NCBI GenBank assembly: GCA_938045585.1
Contig: CALIAU010000007.1
Span: forward strand, 62,001-126,000
DNA length: 64,000 nucleotides
Source: an uncultured Saprospiraceae bacterium
GTDB taxonomy: Bacteria > Bacteroidota > Bacteroidia > Chitinophagales > Saprospiraceae
Direction: 5' to 3'
Shown: in pieces, positions 36,818 through 44,585 of the stretch
Numbering within the stretch: position 1 is the stretch's first letter
How the letters are laid out: the number at the start of each line of letters is the position of its first letter
Notes under the pieces: model-generated
Told to the model about the DNA's origin: nothing
What the model saw: only the letters and a program-made list of their open reading frames with translations
The model's database searches: none
Made by a program: the position numbers and the translations under genes

Positions 36818-38074
36818 TTATAAGTGCGACCCCACCAAAGGCGTTAAAATTAGAAATGCCAAAACAGACATAACAAAGCCAATAATAAATACATTTAAGG
36901 ACTTACGAATCAACTTTGATTTTTTATCGAGCTTCTTACCTAAGAAGTATAGATCTCTAATCATGGAAGTATACATATGTTCACTGTCATTCATCATCTG
37001 TAACATGCCCCAATGATAATCTCTAAACGTCATGTCATGAAAGTTTCCAAAATACAAGAGATTCCCCTGCTTGTTTCTTACTTCCTGTTCTGTAAACGAA
37101 CCATGTGTCCTTACTGGTCGAATTGCAACTACAGCAAAAAAGATAGACCCCAAGGCCGCAACTAACATAATTAACAAGGGTGTGTTATGAATACAAAATC
37201 GTTCATCCATCGCCAAAAGCCGTCCTATTATCAAAGAAAGCAAAATAGCATTTATCGATATCATGATATTTGCTTTCCTATCCACCATCTCTGTAAGCGT
37301 GTAGTGGTTTTTTGTTACAGTACGAAACATGGTTTGGATACCTCTCTCATCTCTTCCTTTTACAGAGCTCAGATTCTTCTTCAGTTTTTTCAACTCCCCA
37401 TCAGAAATATTTAGCTCCTTACTTATGAGCGCATCCTGCGTTTTTTTTATCCCCTTTCTTTCTTTGCCTAATTTCGCTATTAGGTCTAGTTTCTTGGGGG
37501 CAAATTGCTCGTTGCCATAATCGGTTAAATACTCGTGGGCGCGCAGGTAATTAATCATGCGTTCAAACCATTCAATCTTGTCTGTCTCTATCACACCGAC
37601 TAAGAGCAGTTCATCATACAATTTTTTTACCCGAGCCTTTCCCCCTGGCTTTCCAAAGTCAGAAGTAATGGCATCTGCCAGGACACGTTTTAGTTTTGTA
37701 TCGTATTCTATGCCAGGAAAGGCACCCATAATTGTATCTAAGACCTTATCGCGTTTTTCTTGTGGATAGCCGTTCTCATCTAAAAAATTCTTAGCAAGTT
37801 CTAAGCTATGATTTTTGCAGGTAAGCAAAAACGTCCTGTGTTCCATCTTTTCTTGGTGGTCCTCTAAACGCACTAGTCCAAGATTCGCTAACCACCCTGC
37901 AAGCATGGTGATTTCCATTTCTTCAGGGCTTAATTTTTCTGCCTTGCCTATTTCTTGAACTGCACTTACTACCGAATATAATTGCTGGATGTCATGATAG
38001 ACGAGTCTGTCTGAAAATAAGTTATTTACACTTTGTGTTGCAAAAATTTCTGCAGCCTCTAATATTTCATGCAT
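36818..38074 (-). CDS. Degenerate HD domain fused to Pycsar-effector-like (DUF5706/PycTM) membrane domain
   Basis: 418 residues. Residues 1-200 align by pattern with the HD-phosphohydrolase fold of Bacteroidota HD-PycTM proteins, but the metal ligands are altered: LAGWLANLGL (58-67) has A63-N64 where relatives have the HD pair, and YHDIQQLYSVV (26-36) lacks the second His of YHNFNH. A late Asp remains (LADAITSDFG). From about residue 250 the DUF5706 core begins: LTEMVDRKANIMISINAILL with a membrane helix (about 268-288), a second helix (298-321), the conserved FRDYHWGMLQMMND stretch, and a third helix (392-414). In Pycsar the DUF5706 effector damages the membrane on binding cCMP/cUMP. No cyclase gene is present. 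It lies 8 bp downstream of ftcD. Confidence 0.75.
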   Translation of the reverse strand: MHEILEAAEIFATQSVNNLFSDRLVYHDIQQLYSVVSAVQEIGKAEKLSPEEMEITMLAGWLANLGLVRLEDHQEKMEHRTFLLTCKNHSLELAKNFLDENGYPQEKRDKVLDTIMGAFPGIEYDTKLKRVLADAITSDFGKPGGKARVKKLYDELLLVGVIETDKIEWFERMINYLRAHEYLTDYGNEQFAPKKLDLIAKLGKERKGIKKTQDALISKELNISDGELKKLKKNLSSVKGRDERGIQTMFRTVTKNHYTLTEMVDRKANIMISINAILLSLIIGRLLAMDERFCIHNTPLLIMLVAALGSIFFAVVAIRPVRTHGSFTEQEVRNKQGNLLYFGNFHDMTFRDYHWGMLQMMNDSEHMYTSMIRDLYFLGKKLDKKSKLIRKSLNVFIIGFVMSVLAFLILTPLVGSHL

Positions 38075-38082
38075 ATAAATTC

Positions 38083-39768
38083 TTAGTTAATTGTCTTCTC
38101 TACAAGCTTTAGTATAGACGTCTTTTCCTTCTCGGCCTTTGCTAATAAAGACTTGGCTTTCTTCAATGTTTTTTCTACATAGTCCCCATCACTGAAGCCA
38201 TCACAGTTAATACGGACATTCAAATACGCGCCATACACAGCAGTATATGCACAGAGAGCGCCCACACCTGCATCTGAAACAGAATTGGGGTTCCCTTTGT
38301 TCGCCATGAGCTTTAATAATGGAAAAGATTTCATTCCCTCTTGCATCACTTGCATAGGTACTGCTATAGCATGTTTTGTAGCCCTATCCATAGCTGCTTT
38401 TCTTGCCTTCTTTTCTGCGGGTGTCGATTTTGGTAGTCGAATTGCAGTAATAATTTCTGTAAATGCGTTTGTGTCCTCATCCACTAATTGCAAAAGCTTA
38501 TCTTTTAGTTCTTGACCCTGCTCTGCTACATCAGAAAAGTATTCCCACTTATCATCCCATCCTCTTTTGTGGGCAGACAGGTTTGCTACCATAGTTCCCA
38601 AAGAAACACCTAAAGCTCCTACATAGGCTGCAATACTTCCTCCTCCAGGTGCCGGACTTTCTGAGGCAGTTTCGTCAGCAAATTCTTTTAAATTTTTATG
38701 CAAAAGAGGGAATTGGTCCTTTCCTTCTAATTGGTATTCTATAATTTTCTTCTTAGGATCAAAGGGGCTTAACTCATCTAGTCCTAACGATTTTATCGCA
38801 ACATGAATTATCTCTTCTTCTGATATCCCTACAGAACGCTTCTGTAGTTTTAAAAAATGTTTCCCTGCATCAATTAATACTTGCTTAGGCACCAGTCCTA
38901 CTATCTCAGATCCCGTAACACGCATCCCATGCTTCGTTGCAGACTTCCTACATTCTTCAAAAGCCTTATGTAATGATGTATCATTAATATTTGTCAAGTT
39001 CATCGAAATCTGTGCGATGCCATATTCATCAATATACCAACCTATCGCTTTTACAGATTTACACTTTCCCTTTACGCGCAAAGGTTCTCCAGCCTTGTTG
39101 CGCAATATTTTGCCTGATAACTTGCCGCCCTGTCGTTTCACTCTTCCCTTCTCTCTGATATCAAAGGCTACCGTATTTGCTCTACGGACAGAGGTCGTGT
39201 TTAAGTTAACATTATACGCTATTAAAAAATCTCTAGCTCCTATCGCCGTTGCTCCGCTTTTTGGGTTAAAGACCGCAGGACCATAGTCTGGTTTCCACTT
39301 TGGATCTTCTAATTTCTTGGCTAGACCCTCATACTCTCCTGCACGTACAGAAGCCAAATTTTTTCTATACGGCTTAGAAGCAGCCGACTCATATAAGTAA
39401 AATGGAATGTCTAATTCTCTTCCTGCCCTCTGCGCAAGTTTCTTTGCATAAACAACTACCTCTTTCATACTTATATTTGAAATAGGGATAAGAGGACATA
39501 CATCCGTTGCACCCATCCGAGGATGTTCTCCCTTATGCTTACTCATATCTATAAGTTCGCTCGCCTTTTTTATAGCTTGAAAAGCTGCCTCTATTACATC
39601 ATCTGGCTCCCCTACAAACGTAACCACTGTTCTGTTTGTAGCCTTACCGGGATCAACATCAAGGAGCTGTACCCCTTCCACCTTTTCTATTTCGTCTGTA
39701 ATTTGCTTTATAATCTGCATATTACTTCCCTCGCTAAAATTTGGGACACATTCAATTAACTTTTTCAT
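38083..39768 (-). CDS. ftcD: Bifunctional glutamate formimidoyltransferase / formimidoyl-THF cyclodeaminase
   Basis: 561 residues from the ATG at 39768 (MKKLIECVPNFSEG, the family start; the frame is open 15 codons further). Formiminotransferase N- and C-subdomains (about 1-300) contain ECVPNFSEG, the catalytic His in GEHPRMGATD, and GVRA-like ASVRAGEYEGL. The cyclodeaminase domain (about 345-555) has SESPAPGGGSIAAYVGALG and the late GNPNSVSDAGVGALCAYTA. The enzyme moves the formimino group of formiminoglutamate (from histidine breakdown) to tetrahydrofolate, then releases ammonia to give methenyl-THF. No hut genes are nearby. The gene downstream is the HD-PycTM protein. Confidence 0.94.
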   Translation of the reverse strand: MKKLIECVPNFSEGSNMQIIKQITDEIEKVEGVQLLDVDPGKATNRTVVTFVGEPDDVIEAAFQAIKKASELIDMSKHKGEHPRMGATDVCPLIPISNISMKEVVVYAKKLAQRAGRELDIPFYLYESAASKPYRKNLASVRAGEYEGLAKKLEDPKWKPDYGPAVFNPKSGATAIGARDFLIAYNVNLNTTSVRRANTVAFDIREKGRVKRQGGKLSGKILRNKAGEPLRVKGKCKSVKAIGWYIDEYGIAQISMNLTNINDTSLHKAFEECRKSATKHGMRVTGSEIVGLVPKQVLIDAGKHFLKLQKRSVGISEEEIIHVAIKSLGLDELSPFDPKKKIIEYQLEGKDQFPLLHKNLKEFADETASESPAPGGGSIAAYVGALGVSLGTMVANLSAHKRGWDDKWEYFSDVAEQGQELKDKLLQLVDEDTNAFTEIITAIRLPKSTPAEKKARKAAMDRATKHAIAVPMQVMQEGMKSFPLLKLMANKGNPNSVSDAGVGALCAYTAVYGAYLNVRINCDGFSDGDYVEKTLKKAKSLLAKAEKEKTSILKLVEKTIN

Positions 39769-39817
39769 AGATCTTCGATTATTCCGCAAAATATGAAACA
39801 TATTAGATTTCAAGAAC

Positions 39818-39849
39818 TTGCACTCTTAGGTATTAAATAGCTAAATTTA
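39818..39849 (+). promoter_or_regulatory. Weak promoter candidate upstream of 39856
   Basis: TTG (39818-39820), a 21-bp spacer, then TAAATTTA (39842-39849), one mismatch from TAnnTTTG. The start codon follows only 6 bp later, so a transcript would be nearly leaderless. Confidence 0.25.
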
Positions 39850-39855
39850 TCTTAC

Positions 39856-41313
39856 ATGAAAAAACTTCTAAGACAGATAGGTTTTTTAGGCGTTTCTCTT
39901 GCCCTAAGCTGTATTTGGATAAGTATCCACGCACAATCTGTTACCATTTCTGATCCTGTGAACATCAGAAGCGACTACTCATATGATCTTCTAGGCGACA
40001 TTAATAGCAATATCGTACTCTTTAGAGATTCCGGTAAAAGGAAATACATAAATGTTTTTGATGAAAAACTCAGCCATAAGTATGAACGGGAAATTTTCTT
40101 AGAAAAAAACAAAGTGCTTTTCCACGGTACTGTTCCTTTTGATACCTGTTTTCATATGATGTACTCCTACTCAGAAAAGGATTCCGTACATACTATCTTA
40201 CGAAAGGTCGATGATACTGGCGCAACGCTCGATACAGTGCGTCTCCTTACAACCGAGAAAAAAAATAAACTACTAAAGTTTGATTTGATCACGAACAAAA
40301 CTAGAAGCCATTCACTCTTATATGCTTATCATAGTTCTGAGGGCTTTAAGTTTATCATAATAGATCATACAAAGCAAGAAATCGTCTACACACGCATTGT
40401 CCCTTGGGAAGATAAAATTCGCTTCGATGATGAATTTTTAAGTATAGATCTTTCCGAAGACTTATACATCTTTCTTTTGCTCCAACATAATAACAAAAAG
40501 GGCAAAATGGATTCTCATTTTTTTGACCTGAACGTCATTGACCCAAAAACCGACAGGATATCCAAGCAACAAATATTAGCTCAAAATAGTATAAGTATAG
40601 ATGCCCAGGGTAACTATGATCCAGTCAATAAACAATATGTTATTACTGGCCTGTACAACGAAAAATCTAGTCAACATTCCAAGGGTTTGTTTTATAGCAA
40701 AAGCAGAATCCCTTTTGATGTAGATGCTACGAGTGTAGAATATATCCCACACTCTGCTTCCTTTCTTAAAGAAGTATATGGAAGAAAAAAGAAAAAACTT
40801 GAAAACCTAGAGCATCATGTAATTCAAGATGTCTTATTCAACCAAGATGGAGGCTTTGTCGTATTTACAGAATACCAAAAAACATTCACACGGAAAAGTT
40901 CCTATCTTTCTTACTCACAGTTAGGAGGACGTCGTGGTTTGTCAGGTTGGATGGATCACCATCTGGAAGAAATCGCTATGCTTGCTATATCGCCATCTGG
41001 TGAACCTCGTTGGAAAAATGTTCTGCACAAAAATCAATTTTCTCAAGACGACGGTGCAGCGTTCTCTTCCTTTTACCTATTTTCTACACCCTCTATTCTA
41101 CGGATTGTGTTTAACGAAGAAATTAAAAACAACAACCTTGTTAGTGAGTATCTTATCGCAACAAATGGAAAAACAAAACGGTCTAGTCTGTTGAATACAG
41201 AGTATCAAAATTTAAAACTCCGGTTTAGCGCAGCTATCCAACTAAACAATACAGCCTTTTTAGTTCCTAGTGAAAAAAGCAATCAACTCAAATTAGTAAA
41301 GATTAGCTACTAA
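39856..41313 (+). CDS. Secreted protein of unknown function
   Basis: 485 residues with a signal peptide (to about 27, ISIHAQ). No T9SS tail. The mature part is rich in beta-strand segments of the form FKFIIIDHTKQEIVYTRIV and GGFVVFTEYQKTF, which suggests a propeller or other all-beta fold; basic patch GRKKKKLENLEHH at about 310. No family recognised. pdeM begins 5 bp after its stop codon, so they may share a transcript. Confidence 0.7.
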   Translation: MKKLLRQIGFLGVSLALSCIWISIHAQSVTISDPVNIRSDYSYDLLGDINSNIVLFRDSGKRKYINVFDEKLSHKYEREIFLEKNKVLFHGTVPFDTCFHMMYSYSEKDSVHTILRKVDDTGATLDTVRLLTTEKKNKLLKFDLITNKTRSHSLLYAYHSSEGFKFIIIDHTKQEIVYTRIVPWEDKIRFDDEFLSIDLSEDLYIFLLLQHNNKKGKMDSHFFDLNVIDPKTDRISKQQILAQNSISIDAQGNYDPVNKQYVITGLYNEKSSQHSKGLFYSKSRIPFDVDATSVEYIPHSASFLKEVYGRKKKKLENLEHHVIQDVLFNQDGGFVVFTEYQKTFTRKSSYLSYSQLGGRRGLSGWMDHHLEEIAMLAISPSGEPRWKNVLHKNQFSQDDGAAFSSFYLFSTPSILRIVFNEEIKNNNLVSEYLIATNGKTKRSSLLNTEYQNLKLRFSAAIQLNNTAFLVPSEKSNQLKLVKISY

Positions 41314-41318
41314 TACTT

Positions 41319-41963
41319 ATGACACAGTTGCATACAGTCGAAGGAGAGGAATGGACACTGCTTCCAGAAAAAGCCGTCTATTGGCAAAAAGAAAAACTGC
41401 TTATCATTTCTGATCTCCATCTAGGTAAAATATCACATTTTAGAAAAGCAGGTTTAGCCGTTCCTTTTCAAGCTAAAAACAAAAACTTGGAAGAGCTATC
41501 CTTCCTCCTTCTTAATCATTCGCTGAAGACAGTCATCTTTTTAGGTGACCTCTTTCATAGTGATAACAATGCAGCAACTGAACTCTATATAGAGCTCTTT
41601 GCCAGTTTTCCAGATCTGCGTCTAATCCTTATAAAGGGAAACCATGATGTTTTTGATAATAGTTTGTACGAGAAGCTTGATTTAGAAGTAATGGATAGGA
41701 TGGATTTAGGGCCTTTTAGTTTTACACATGCTCCTGAAGATACACCAGGCTACTATAATATAGCAGGACATGTCCATCCAGCGGTGCGCATGCGCGGAAA
41801 AGGCAGATCTTCTCTCCGTCTTCCTTGCTTCTATTTCACAGAATCCCATGCAATTTTGCCCTCTTTTGGCGTTTTTACAGGTTCTTTTACCATTAAACCA
41901 CATAAAACCGACCAGATTTACGCCATTCTACCAGATAGCACCGTTACGAAAGTAAGTGCATAA
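41319..41963 (+). CDS. pdeM: PdeM-type metallophosphoesterase (ligase-associated DNA damage response)
   Basis: 214 residues of the calcineurin-like phosphoesterase fold with all five motifs: D32-x-H34 in IISDLHLGK, D77 in FLGDLFHS, GNHD (107-110), H136 (FTHAPED) and GHVH (150-153). The HFRKAGLAVP segment just after the first motif is typical of the PdeM group, which elsewhere is encoded with an ATP-dependent DNA ligase, an Lhr-like helicase and an exonuclease. None of those is in this window. It is followed directly by the ECF sigma gene. Confidence 0.85.
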   Translation: MTQLHTVEGEEWTLLPEKAVYWQKEKLLIISDLHLGKISHFRKAGLAVPFQAKNKNLEELSFLLLNHSLKTVIFLGDLFHSDNNAATELYIELFASFPDLRLILIKGNHDVFDNSLYEKLDLEVMDRMDLGPFSFTHAPEDTPGYYNIAGHVHPAVRMRGKGRSSLRLPCFYFTESHAILPSFGVFTGSFTIKPHKTDQIYAILPDSTVTKVSA

Positions 41964-42002
41964 GTGCATATTTTTTTGATATTTGCGTATGTTTGGCCAG
42001 CA

Positions 42003-42623
42003 ATGACTGATAGTACAGATAAAACAGCACACTACGAAAAAGTATTTGAAGACGAGCTTCTACCCCATATAAACGCTCTCAAAACTTTTGCCTTTCACCT
42101 GACATATAATGAAGATGATGCCAATGATCTTGTACAAGAAACGTACATGAAAGCGTTAAGATTCATAGATAAGTATATTCAAGGAACTAATGCGAAGGCT
42201 TGGTTGTTTAAAATTCTAAAGAACGCTTACATAAACGAGTATAGGAAGAAGAGCAAGCGTCCTACAAAGGTAGATTTTGAAGATATAGTGAGTTATCATG
42301 ACAGCGATAGCAGTGATGTTAACCCAGGATATCTAGACCTGAGAGAAGAATTGTTTGATAAGATGATGGGTGATGAAGTCACCATCGCTATCAACTCTCT
42401 ACCTATTGACTTTAGAACTGTTGTACTATTATGTGATGTGGAAGGTTTCACCTATGAAGAAATTTCCAAAATCATTGATGTACCCATTGGCACTGTGAGA
42501 TCTAGGCTATTTAGAGCTAGAAATATGCTAAAAGAAAAGCTGACATCTTACGCCAAAACAAAAGGATACGAAGATAAGAGAGGCGTAAAAAAATCAAAAA
42601 ACGCCACAGAGGAAGAAGAATAG
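42003..42623 (+). CDS. ECF (sigma-70 family) RNA polymerase sigma factor
   Basis: 206 residues from the ATG at 42003; the frame is open to a GTG at 41964, right after the pdeM stop codon, but homology starts near the ATG. Sigma-2 region (about 20-90): LTYNEDDANDLVQETYMKALRFI with the AWLFKILKNAYINEYRK end. Sigma-4 region (about 125-180): DFRTVVLLCDVEGFTYEEIS and a helix-turn-helix VPIGTVRSRLFRARNMLKEKL. A basic/acidic tail of about 25 residues follows. The downstream small gene is the likely anti-sigma factor. Confidence 0.93.
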   Translation: MTDSTDKTAHYEKVFEDELLPHINALKTFAFHLTYNEDDANDLVQETYMKALRFIDKYIQGTNAKAWLFKILKNAYINEYRKKSKRPTKVDFEDIVSYHDSDSSDVNPGYLDLREELFDKMMGDEVTIAINSLPIDFRTVVLLCDVEGFTYEEISKIIDVPIGTVRSRLFRARNMLKEKLTSYAKTKGYEDKRGVKKSKNATEEEE

Positions 42624-42685
42624 AATTTATATATTACGCCAAGATCATTAATTGACTATTACGTTTTAACTAAATCGACAACACC

Positions 42686-42922
42686 ATGGAAGGCCGCAAT
42701 TCTCTATCAGATGTAAGACAAAGAATCAGTTTGTACTTCGATAACGAACTTGATCAAAAAGACCAAGATGATTTATTACAAGAGGTCAACAACAACCCAT
42801 CCAGTTCTAGGATTTTTGAAAAAGAAAAGAATTTTAGAAACTTCATTAAAGAAAACGTAAAGAGACCCGCTGTTTCTCCAGACCTAGTACAGAATATCAG
42901 AAATAAGGTACGAGTTAAGTAA
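42686..42922 (+). CDS. Putative small anti-sigma factor lacking zinc ligands
   Basis: 78 residues, soluble and charged, 62 bp downstream of the sigma gene. The pattern ISLYFDNELDQKDQDDLLQ ... FEKEKNFRNFIKENV resembles the N-terminal anti-sigma (ZAS) fold (usually Y-x-D-GELD ... H-x3-C-x2-C ... LR), but there is no Cys or His, so the zinc site is missing. No membrane segment. Inference from position and fold pattern; direct binding is untested. Confidence 0.65.
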   Translation: MEGRNSLSDVRQRISLYFDNELDQKDQDDLLQEVNNNPSSSRIFEKEKNFRNFIKENVKRPAVSPDLVQNIRNKVRVK

Positions 42923-42982
42923 GACCTCCGCAAGGAAGCTTTTCTTTTTAGATATTAAAATCTGTGTAGAATATACGCATGA

Positions 42983-43151
42983 TTTGGGCGTGCCCCATAT
43001 CTATGCTTACACACTAAAGCCACCCACAGATATAGGTCGCTCCTTTCCAGACTCCACATGCGTTCGGTCATTCTGACGAGAAGGCAAAGCCTCCTCCCTT
43101 ACAAGCAGCCTGCCTGCGTTCCTTGGAAGGCAGGACTCACGCAAGCCGCAC
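42983..43151 (+). repeat. Intergenic structured repeat, copy C (long form)
   Basis: Begins TTTGGGCGTGCCC and ends near ACTCACGC. First hairpin ATATCT...AGATAT, then GGTCGCTCCTTTCC, and near the right end a hairpin CTGCCTGC-GTTCCTTG-GAAGGCAGG. It fills most of the 300 bp between the anti-sigma gene and the PfkB gene. No gene is seen in that gap. Confidence 0.65.
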
Positions 43152-43195
43152 CGCTATAAACTTTGTAAATACTATACATACTATCCGCAATTGCA

Positions 43196-43203
43196 TACAT
43201 TTG
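43196..43203 (+). promoter_or_regulatory. Candidate -7 element (TACATTTG) for the PfkB gene
   Basis: A perfect TAnnTTTG match 20 bp before the ATG at 43224, but no TTG stands at the expected 17-23 bp upstream. Confidence 0.35.
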
Positions 43204-43223
43204 CAACTCAAAAGATAATAGAT

Positions 43224-44138
43224 ATGAGTTTATTGATAGTTGGTACAATGGCATTTGATTCTATAGAAACACCCTATGGAAAAGTGGAAATGGTAATCGG
43301 TGGCGCATGTACCTATGCTTCCTGGTCTGCATCCTACCTAACGGATAAAATTAATATGGTTTCCATCGTGGGTGGAGATTTCCCTGAAGACGAAATGGAA
43401 ACTCTAAACAAACGTGGTGCAAGTAGTGAGGGTGTAGAAATTGTAAAAGATAAAAAGTCCTTTTTCTGGGCTGGTAAGTACCATGACAACATGAACTCTA
43501 GAGATACTCTGGTAACAGACCTAAATGTACTCGCTGACTTTGATCCTGTCTTACCAGACTCCTACAAAAATTCAGAATTCGTTCTACTTGGTAATCTAAC
43601 GCCAGAAGTGCAGATTAAAGTAATGGACCAGATGACCACCAAGCCTAAGGTCATCGCTCTGGACACCATGAACTTCTGGATGGATATTGCAATGGACACT
43701 CTTAAGCAAGCTATTGCACGTGTAGACATTCTTACAATAAACGATGAAGAAGCACGTCAACTTTCTGGAGAATATTCTCTAGTGACTGCTGCTGACAAAA
43801 TATTAGAAATGGGTCCTAAGGCACTCATTATCAAAAAAGGAGAACATGGTGCACTCCTCTTCTATGGCGACAAGAAGTTTTATGCCCCAGCACTTCCTAT
43901 TGCAGTTGTGAAAGATCCTACCGGCGCTGGCGATACCTTTGCAGGTGGCTTCATGGGCTATCTGGACAAATCAGGTGAACTCTCATACGAAAATCTTAAG
44001 CGTGCAATGATCTACGGATCTACTATGGCATCATTCTGCGTGGAAGAGTTTAGTCTCGAAAAAATCCAAGCCTTAACCGATGAGGAAATAACAAAACGTT
44101 TGGGCCAATTTAAAGAACTAACACAATTTGATCTATAA
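43224..44138 (+). CDS. PfkB-family sugar/nucleoside kinase
   Basis: 304 residues from the ATG at 43224 (MSLLIVGTMAFDSIE, the family's first strand). Signature 1 is GGACTYASWSAS (about 32-43), and signature 2, the anion hole and catalytic Asp, is DPTGAGDTFAGGFMGY (about 232-247). Also typical are TINDEEARQLSG and LIIKKGEHGALLF. The kinase phosphorylates a sugar or nucleoside with ATP; the substrate cannot be told from sequence. Its 3' end overlaps the TTG start of the broken hydrolase gene by 11 bp. Confidence 0.9.
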   Translation: MSLLIVGTMAFDSIETPYGKVEMVIGGACTYASWSASYLTDKINMVSIVGGDFPEDEMETLNKRGASSEGVEIVKDKKSFFWAGKYHDNMNSRDTLVTDLNVLADFDPVLPDSYKNSEFVLLGNLTPEVQIKVMDQMTTKPKVIALDTMNFWMDIAMDTLKQAIARVDILTINDEEARQLSGEYSLVTAADKILEMGPKALIIKKGEHGALLFYGDKKFYAPALPIAVVKDPTGAGDTFAGGFMGYLDKSGELSYENLKRAMIYGSTMASFCVEEFSLEKIQALTDEEITKRLGQFKELTQFDL

Positions 44139-44391
44139 ACGCAAAGTAATACTGTCACTAATTATTTGCCTGGTACAATTACAAACCATGCATGCGCAGG
44201 GCCTGTGTTATCAAGCTGGTATATCGAATGGATGGATGCTCCACCAAAACGAAGAAGAAATAGCTAGAGTCTGTTCCTCTGTTGCCGCCACAAATGCACT
44301 TTATTTTAGAATGGACTTTGCCTGGTCTGATGTCCAATATGAAGGAAGCGCATCCTGGAATTGGTCGCGTGAGGTGCCTGCAGGGTTTTAG
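44128..44391 (+). pseudogene. Truncated glycoside-hydrolase-like gene, cut by a repeat
   Basis: An open frame of 87 residues from a TTG. It begins with a good signal peptide (MIYKRKVILSLIICLVQLQ, ending MHAQ) and continues GISNGWMLHQNEEEIARVCSS and YFRMDFAWSDVQYEG-SASWNWS, the pattern of the first beta-strand and helix of a (beta/alpha)8 clan GH-A type hydrolase (R-x-D-x-x-W-x-x-V ... W-x-W). After the W-x-W stretch the frame runs into the reverse-oriented repeat at 44363-44464, which supplies the stop codon. The remainder of the domain is not found downstream. So this is a 5' fragment; a small secreted product could still be made. Confidence 0.6.
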
Positions 44392-44464
44392 TCCGCTAGG
44401 ACCAAGCGAACAGCGCGCCCGGAAGGGACCGACCCAGCTACTCCGTATCTGGGGCACGCCCAAG
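44363..44464 (-). repeat. Intergenic structured repeat, copy D, inside a gene
   Basis: Read on the minus strand it starts CTTGGGCGTGCCCC, forms the hairpin CCCAG...CTGGG, continues GGTCGGTCCCTTCC and ends near ACCTCACGCGACC. The right end (in this orientation) lies within the open frame 44128-44391. Confidence 0.7.
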
Positions 44465-44585
44465 TATTCTAATGTATTAAATAGAACAAACCAGAATATT
44501 TTTTCTTTTAGGAACTAGTTTTAAAATTAATGTATTTATTTTATGAGTGGTGCTTCGTGCGCGCCGTCTCTTTATCTAGAACAAT

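Noticed and set aside
36818-38074. A full Pycsar anti-phage locus
   Set aside because: No pyrimidine cyclase (PycC) or other defence gene lies within several kb; only the effector-like domain is present.
41988-41995. TATGTTTG as the -7 element of the ECF sigma gene
   Set aside because: It would leave a leader of about 0-2 nt before the ATG at 42003 and no TTG stands at the right distance.
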